Positions 59,963-64,000 of a DNA stretch of 64,000 nucleotides are shown piece by piece. The notes beneath the pieces were generated by a model. It saw only the letters and a program-made list of their open reading frames with translations. It was not told the origin of the DNA and searched no databases. Origin of the DNA: Streptomyces parvus (GTDB taxonomy: Bacteria > Actinomycetota > Actinomycetes > Streptomycetales > Streptomycetaceae); NCBI RefSeq assembly GCF_032121415.1, contig NZ_CP135079.1, positions 4,340,001 through 4,404,000 on the forward strand. The letters run 5' to 3'. The translations under genes were made by a program, and so were the position numbers. The first letter of the stretch is position 1; each line of letters begins with the position of its first letter.

Positions 59963-62227
59963 ATGCCCAGCTATCACGAGATCATGACCACGGATCTGTC
60001 CTGCCTGACCAAGGCCGCGGACAAGTGGACGGAGATGGCGGGAGAGTTCAACAAGCGCGAGAAGCAGTACGAGAAGGGCGTCCACGGCATCACCCTGGGG
60101 CAGACCTGGGTCGGGCTGAGCGCGAGTGCCGCCAACGCGTCGTTCGGCATCACCCTCAACGAGTACAAGGCGGCCCAGGCCGAAGCGAAGGCGGTCGCCT
60201 CGCTGCTCCGCGACGCGCACACGCAGTTCACCGAGTTCAAGGGCAAGCTGCAGACGGCGAGGAGCGGCGCCGTGAAAGCCGGCATGAAGGTCTCGGAGGC
60301 CGGCCGGGTCACCTTTGACACGGAGGCCCTGAGCGAGGGCGCCCGGTCCGCCTATCACCACGACCCGGACTACCAGAAGTCGGTGCGCGAAGCGGTGACC
60401 TCCTGGCAGCAGGAGATCGACCGGCTGGTCGCGGCGACATCGGACGCGGACACCGGTGTGGAGATCGCCCTGAAGGCGGTCGTGCAGGACTCGGACGTCA
60501 CCGACGGCACGACGAACGGCTTCAACGGGAAGCCCGTCGGCGACATCGAGGAGTACGAGGCGCGGAACACCGAGGAGATCGCCGAGCGCCTGATCGATGG
60601 CAAGAAGGTCTCTGCCGCGGACCTCGCCGAGTTCGAGCGCTCGATGCGGGACAACGCCGGTGACAAGGCGTTCAGTCAGTCCCTGCTGACGAAGCTGGGC
60701 CCCGAGGACACCATCAGGTTGAGCGATGTCCTGTCGGATCGGCAGCAGGAGGGCGGAGCCTCCGGGGCCCAGTCCACGAGGCTTATGGGCGGCCTGGCCA
60801 ACACGGTGGCGACGGCCACTCAGGTGCCGGGTCCGATGGCGGACGCCGGGCCCGGTTCGGCGAAGTACCAGGCCTGGATCAACAGCGGCGACGGCGCGTT
60901 CTACAAGAAGTTCACGGACGGTCTTACGGAGTCCGGGGCCAAGAACCTCGACTCGAAGACCAACCCGCTCTACGGCTACCGCCCGTTCGTCGAGATGATG
61001 ACGCATGCCGACGTGCCGTTCGACGACCAGTTCCTCAACCGGCTCGGCGACGACATGATCGCCGCGGAGCAGAAGAACTCCGCGATCTTCCAGCAGTGGG
61101 GCGGCAACCACCGCGAGGGCCGGGCCGACGCCCTCGACAGCCTGCTCGGTGTGATGAGCAGAAACCCCGACGCGTCGACCGCCTTCTTCAACCCTGACGT
61201 GGGCAGGGGACAGGCGCACCTCGACTACCTGATAGGCAACGGGGACAGGGCGCGAGAGTGGCCCCAGGAGCACGTCGTGGCCGGACCGAGGGTGATCACC
61301 ACCGACGACCCGCTCAGCCGCCATGGCCTGGGGCTCGCTCTGGAGGCCGGGACGACGGGGCAGGAGCCCGGCACGCCTCTGGGCAAGCCCGGCCCGCACA
61401 GTGAGAGCCAGGCGCGGGTCATGCAGGCCGTCATTGCGACGCTGGACAACGGGGCCCAGGGCGACACTGTTCCCGAGAACCTCAAGGTCCCTCTCGGCCG
61501 TGCGCTGAACGACTACACGGCGGACACCCACGCCATCCTGGGCGGTTATGCGCCGGACAGTCCGGTGGGTCAGGACCGCCCCACCGGATCGGGCGACAGC
61601 GCCTCCATCACGAACAGCAAGGAGAGCCTGCTGCGGGTGATGCGCGGGGTGTCCGACGGGGTGATCGGAGAGAACGCCGACGGCGAGCCCGTACGTGTCT
61701 ACGACGCTCTGTACGAGGGCCAGCGCCGCTACTCCGCGGAGTACCTGGAGACAGGTCGGCAGGTGCCCCAGAGCAGCCTGTCGGAGAACGTGACCAACTG
61801 GGATGTCAAGGCACGGCACGTGGGTGAGGCCTTCGGCGGCATGAACGCCATCGGCACGGACATGGTGCTCGATGTCAGGGATGCCGAGGTCGGGAAGATC
61901 AACGACCAGGCCCGTTACGCGTACCACGGATTCGGGGCCGCGGCCAACATGATTCCCCAGGTCGGCGACATCGCCCAACGTGCCGTGGACGCCGCCACGT
62001 ATGAGTGGTCCAAGGACGTCATCACCGAACAGGAGAACATCGCGCGCGAGGGCGTCAGCAAGGAGACGGCGGGAGGCATAGCCGGGACGAACAACCTCAT
62101 CGACTCCTGGGCCGACACCCGCGAGGCCAAGGGTACCGACGCCGCTGAGAACGCCAAGGGCGAGGCGAAGCAGAGTTACATCACCGGCCGTGAAGAAGCG
62201 TATTCGGCCCTGCGAACCAGGAAGTGA
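59963..62227 (+). CDS. large protein with WXG100-like N-terminus (DUF6571-like)
   Basis: 754 residues, no signal peptide. Residues 1-110 are a helical hairpin with QTWVGLSASAANASFGITLN at its turn, like WXG100 and LXG domains exported by type VII secretion; coiled-coil-like helices follow (EYKAAQAEAKAVASLLRDAH). The rest is hydrophilic and alpha-helical with a repeat-like RADALDSLLGVMSRNPDAST segment, seen in Streptomyces proteins I recall as DUF6571. No toxin motif is recognised at the C-terminus (YITGREEAYSALRTRK). ATG after GGGGGTAAG. Followed four bases later by a membrane-anchored protein. Confidence 0.65.
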   Translation: MPSYHEIMTTDLSCLTKAADKWTEMAGEFNKREKQYEKGVHGITLGQTWVGLSASAANASFGITLNEYKAAQAEAKAVASLLRDAHTQFTEFKGKLQTARSGAVKAGMKVSEAGRVTFDTEALSEGARSAYHHDPDYQKSVREAVTSWQQEIDRLVAATSDADTGVEIALKAVVQDSDVTDGTTNGFNGKPVGDIEEYEARNTEEIAERLIDGKKVSAADLAEFERSMRDNAGDKAFSQSLLTKLGPEDTIRLSDVLSDRQQEGGASGAQSTRLMGGLANTVATATQVPGPMADAGPGSAKYQAWINSGDGAFYKKFTDGLTESGAKNLDSKTNPLYGYRPFVEMMTHADVPFDDQFLNRLGDDMIAAEQKNSAIFQQWGGNHREGRADALDSLLGVMSRNPDASTAFFNPDVGRGQAHLDYLIGNGDRAREWPQEHVVAGPRVITTDDPLSRHGLGLALEAGTTGQEPGTPLGKPGPHSESQARVMQAVIATLDNGAQGDTVPENLKVPLGRALNDYTADTHAILGGYAPDSPVGQDRPTGSGDSASITNSKESLLRVMRGVSDGVIGENADGEPVRVYDALYEGQRRYSAEYLETGRQVPQSSLSENVTNWDVKARHVGEAFGGMNAIGTDMVLDVRDAEVGKINDQARYAYHGFGAAANMIPQVGDIAQRAVDAATYEWSKDVITEQENIAREGVSKETAGGIAGTNNLIDSWADTREAKGTDAAENAKGEAKQSYITGREEAYSALRTRK

Positions 62228-62231
62228 GCAC

Positions 62232-63296
62232 GTGAGTACAGCAGAGAGCCGTACGAGGCCGTCGTGGAGGGTCTGGGGGGCCGTCGCCGTGCTGGTCGTG
62301 GCGTTCGCGGGGCTGCTGCACGCCTGGCGCAACACCAACGTGCTGACGGAGGACCAGCTCTGCGGGGGGCTGGTTTCGACGGAGAAGGCGGACGCGGTTC
62401 TGCCGGGGTCCGGGCGTCTGGACGCCGAAGGGGACGGTCTGGACGACGGCGACCTGACGGATACGAGGTGCAGGGTCGAGAAGTCCTCCGTCGTCCTCGG
62501 TTCCGGCGGGAGCGGGCTGACCGTTCGGCTCTGGGGGGTACGGGGCTACGATCCCCTGACGTTCGAGGGGGAGCCCTATCCGACGGGCGCCTCGTTCTTC
62601 ACGGGCAAGGTCACCGGCGGGGTCGACGCGTACAAGGCGTGGGCCATGCTTCCCGAGAAGTGCTGGACCGACCGGCCGGTGGTCGCCGAGTTCAGCCTCA
62701 CCGAACCGGCTGCCGACCGTACCGCCTTCGCCGCCCTCGCCACCGACACCGTACGGACCGTCGCGGCCAGGACCGGGTGCGGTGACCTTCCCGAGCAGCC
62801 CGGAACGCTCGTGTCTCCTCGCTCCGATGCCGCCCGCCCGGTCACCGAAGGACAGGTGTGCGGCCTGGACGGCCTGACCGTGCGAGGCCAGGTGCCGACA
62901 GGCGCGAAGGTCCTCGACGAGGGGCAGAAGGCCCCCGCCGGCCTGTGGACCTGCAAGCTGACCCTGGACGACGAGACGCGCGGCCCCGTCCGTGCGGACG
63001 GCTTCATGAAGTACACGGCCTCCCGGGACCCGCTGCTCATCGCCGCCATGCGGAAGTTCCCGGGCACGGCCAAGGGCACGGCGCCGGACGGCCGGGAAGC
63101 GGAGAACGTCGACAGGGGCGCTGGAATCATCCTGCCCTGCGCGGAGGGCGGCCCCCTCTACCTGGCGGTGGCTTCGGGGCAGCAGTACCTGGAGGCGGGC
63201 AAGCGTCACCCGGACCTGCCGTCCAGGGACGCCTACGTCGAGCCCTTCATGGAGGCTGCCGCCAAGACCTTCGGCTGCGCGGCCCCCACCGGCTGA
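62232..63296 (+). CDS. membrane-anchored exported protein of unknown function
   Basis: 354 residues. One N-terminal membrane helix (VWGAVAVLVVAFAGLLHAWR), remainder extracellular. Six or more Cys (QLCGG, TRCRVE, KCWTD, GCGDLP, VCGLDG, WTCKLT, PCAEGG, FGCAAP) look like paired disulfides in two repeats of a domain (LCGGLVSTEKADAVLPGSGR versus VCGLDGLTVRGQVPTGAKVL). GTG start follows the previous stop within five bases, so it is co-expressed with the large WXG-type protein and may be its receptor or immunity partner. Not recognised otherwise. Confidence 0.65.
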   Translation: MSTAESRTRPSWRVWGAVAVLVVAFAGLLHAWRNTNVLTEDQLCGGLVSTEKADAVLPGSGRLDAEGDGLDDGDLTDTRCRVEKSSVVLGSGGSGLTVRLWGVRGYDPLTFEGEPYPTGASFFTGKVTGGVDAYKAWAMLPEKCWTDRPVVAEFSLTEPAADRTAFAALATDTVRTVAARTGCGDLPEQPGTLVSPRSDAARPVTEGQVCGLDGLTVRGQVPTGAKVLDEGQKAPAGLWTCKLTLDDETRGPVRADGFMKYTASRDPLLIAAMRKFPGTAKGTAPDGREAENVDRGAGIILPCAEGGPLYLAVASGQQYLEAGKRHPDLPSRDAYVEPFMEAAAKTFGCAAPTG

Positions 63297-63317
63297 GCGC
63301 GAGCGGGGCGCCCGTCC

Positions 63318-63962
63318 CTACTCCGGGACCGGCGCCCCCACGCTCGCCCGTCGGCACCGCCCCGCCGCCGCCGCGGCGAACCGCCCCAGCGCCTCCTCCT
63401 TGCCGCACGGATACGCCCCCAGCGCCGTCTGCCGGGCCACGATGCGCCGCTCGGCCCGCATCAGCCGCCAGCCGCGCCGCAGCAGGAACGGCACCGACTT
63501 GCGGCCCTCGCGCAGGTCCCGTACCAGCCGGCGGCGGAACGTCGTGGACGGGCGGCCGCGCAGGCAGAGCGCGTCCGCGAGCAGGCCCAGCTCCTGGCAC
63601 CGCTCCACGATGTCCGCCGCGAAGATGCCCTCCGCCACGAACAGCGGTGACCGCTCGATGTGGAAGGTCTCGTGGCCCGTACGCGAGCTGGTGGCGATGT
63701 CGTACACAGGAACGTCCGTACGACCGGTCCGGCACAGCCCGGCGATGGCGGCCACCGCCGCGTCCGCGTCCCAGGACCCGGCGGAGTCCCAGTCGATGTC
63801 CGTGGAGCCGGGGACCCGGGGCAGCGTCGGGTCGTCGTACTCCTTGTAGAAGTCGTCGAGGCGCAGCACCGGAAGGCCGGTGCGGGCGGCGAGGACGGAC
63901 TTGCCGGAGCCGGAGGGGCCCGCGAGCAGCACGACGCGGGTCGGGATCGGTTGGGAACTCAC
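63318..63962 (-). CDS. uridine kinase-like P-loop protein
   Basis: 214 residues. P-loop VVLLAGPSGSGKSVLAARTG, then LRLDDFYKEYDDPTLPRV (the DDFY of uridine kinases), WDSAGSWD, VYDIATSSRTGHETF and FVAEGIFAADIVE. Family members phosphorylate uridine or related compounds; a role in nucleoside salvage would fit other genes in the window. The C-terminus is Arg-rich. ATG 63962; the 38 bases upstream to the window end show no ribosome binding site or promoter. Confidence 0.85.
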   Translation of the reverse strand: MSSQPIPTRVVLLAGPSGSGKSVLAARTGLPVLRLDDFYKEYDDPTLPRVPGSTDIDWDSAGSWDADAAVAAIAGLCRTGRTDVPVYDIATSSRTGHETFHIERSPLFVAEGIFAADIVERCQELGLLADALCLRGRPSTTFRRRLVRDLREGRKSVPFLLRRGWRLMRAERRIVARQTALGAYPCGKEEALGRFAAAAAGRCRRASVGAPVPE

Positions 63963-64000
63963 AGAACAGAAGTGTGCGGCATTGGCCCGCGCAGGGGACC

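Noticed and set aside
1..64000. tRNA, rRNA, CRISPR array, prophage or antibiotic gene cluster
   Set aside because: No cloverleaf, rRNA motif, spacer-repeat array, phage structural gene, polyketide or peptide synthetase was seen.

Overview
The window is high-GC actinobacterial DNA that reads as Streptomyces: GTG/TTG/CTG starts are common, most genes carry GGAGG-type ribosome binding sites, and the AfsQ1/AfsQ2/SigQ, subtilisin, PspC, L,D-transpeptidase and WhiB-free regulatory content is typical of that genus. The order nucleoside ABC operon - cdd - deoA - subtilase - STAS - ECF sigma - MFS/LysR - add - afsQ operon - sigQ is, from memory, close to the arrangement around the afsQ locus of S. coelicolor. 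I see no rRNA, tRNA, CRISPR or prophage.

Layout. 0.3-4.9 kb: a uric-acid pathway decarboxylase, a secreted GH20 hexosaminidase, a DUF4328 membrane protein and two small conserved proteins. 4.9-5.7 kb: decayed gene remnants, then an operator with four 11-bp direct repeats. 5.7-10.3 kb: the K+-ATPase operon kdpFABC, preceded by an overlapping 27-residue membrane peptide; no kdpDE is present. 10.4-10.8 kb: an IS256-type transposase scrap joined to the tail of a low-molecular-weight tyrosine phosphatase gene. 10.8-16.9 kb: a MurG paralogue, an ECF sigma factor with its coupled membrane partner, an L,D-transpeptidase, a LysE exporter and a MarR regulator.

17.0-31.5 kb is the most striking block: eleven genes for a nonulosonic-acid (probably Kdn) cell-surface polymer. 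It has two glycosyltransferase-2/polysialyltransferase pairs, a large GT8-TPR-pyruvyltransferase fusion, an O-acyltransferase, a CMP-nonulosonate synthetase fused to a HAD phosphatase, a short NeuB-type synthase and a GT52-like transferase. No epimerase, aminotransferase or dehydratase is present, which favours Kdn made from mannose-6-phosphate over sialic, legionaminic or pseudaminic acid.

31.7-40.4 kb and 52.6-53.8 kb: nucleoside uptake and salvage (M20 amidohydrolase, BMP lipoprotein, ATPase, two permeases, cytidine deaminase, thymidine phosphorylase and, 12 kb further on, adenosine deaminase). Three of these promoters share a CTAYGCGCGTAG-type palindrome, so they probably form one regulon. 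The ATPase gene has no ordinary start codon and appears to begin at ATC. 40.6-52.5 kb: a large subtilisin, a STAS protein, an intact IS481-family element with a CCTAGC target duplication, a SnoaL-tailed ECF sigma factor, a second L,D-transpeptidase, a methyltransferase, a divergent MFS/LysR pair, and an alpha/beta-hydrolase lacking its catalytic serine. 53.9-59.2 kb: a small secreted protein, PspC and VanZ proteins, then afsQ1-afsQ2-lipoprotein divergent from sigQ with an AfsQ1 box between them. 59.4-63.3 kb: three uncharacterised genes resembling a WXG100/type VII-secretion-associated set. The window closes with a uridine-kinase-like P-loop protein.
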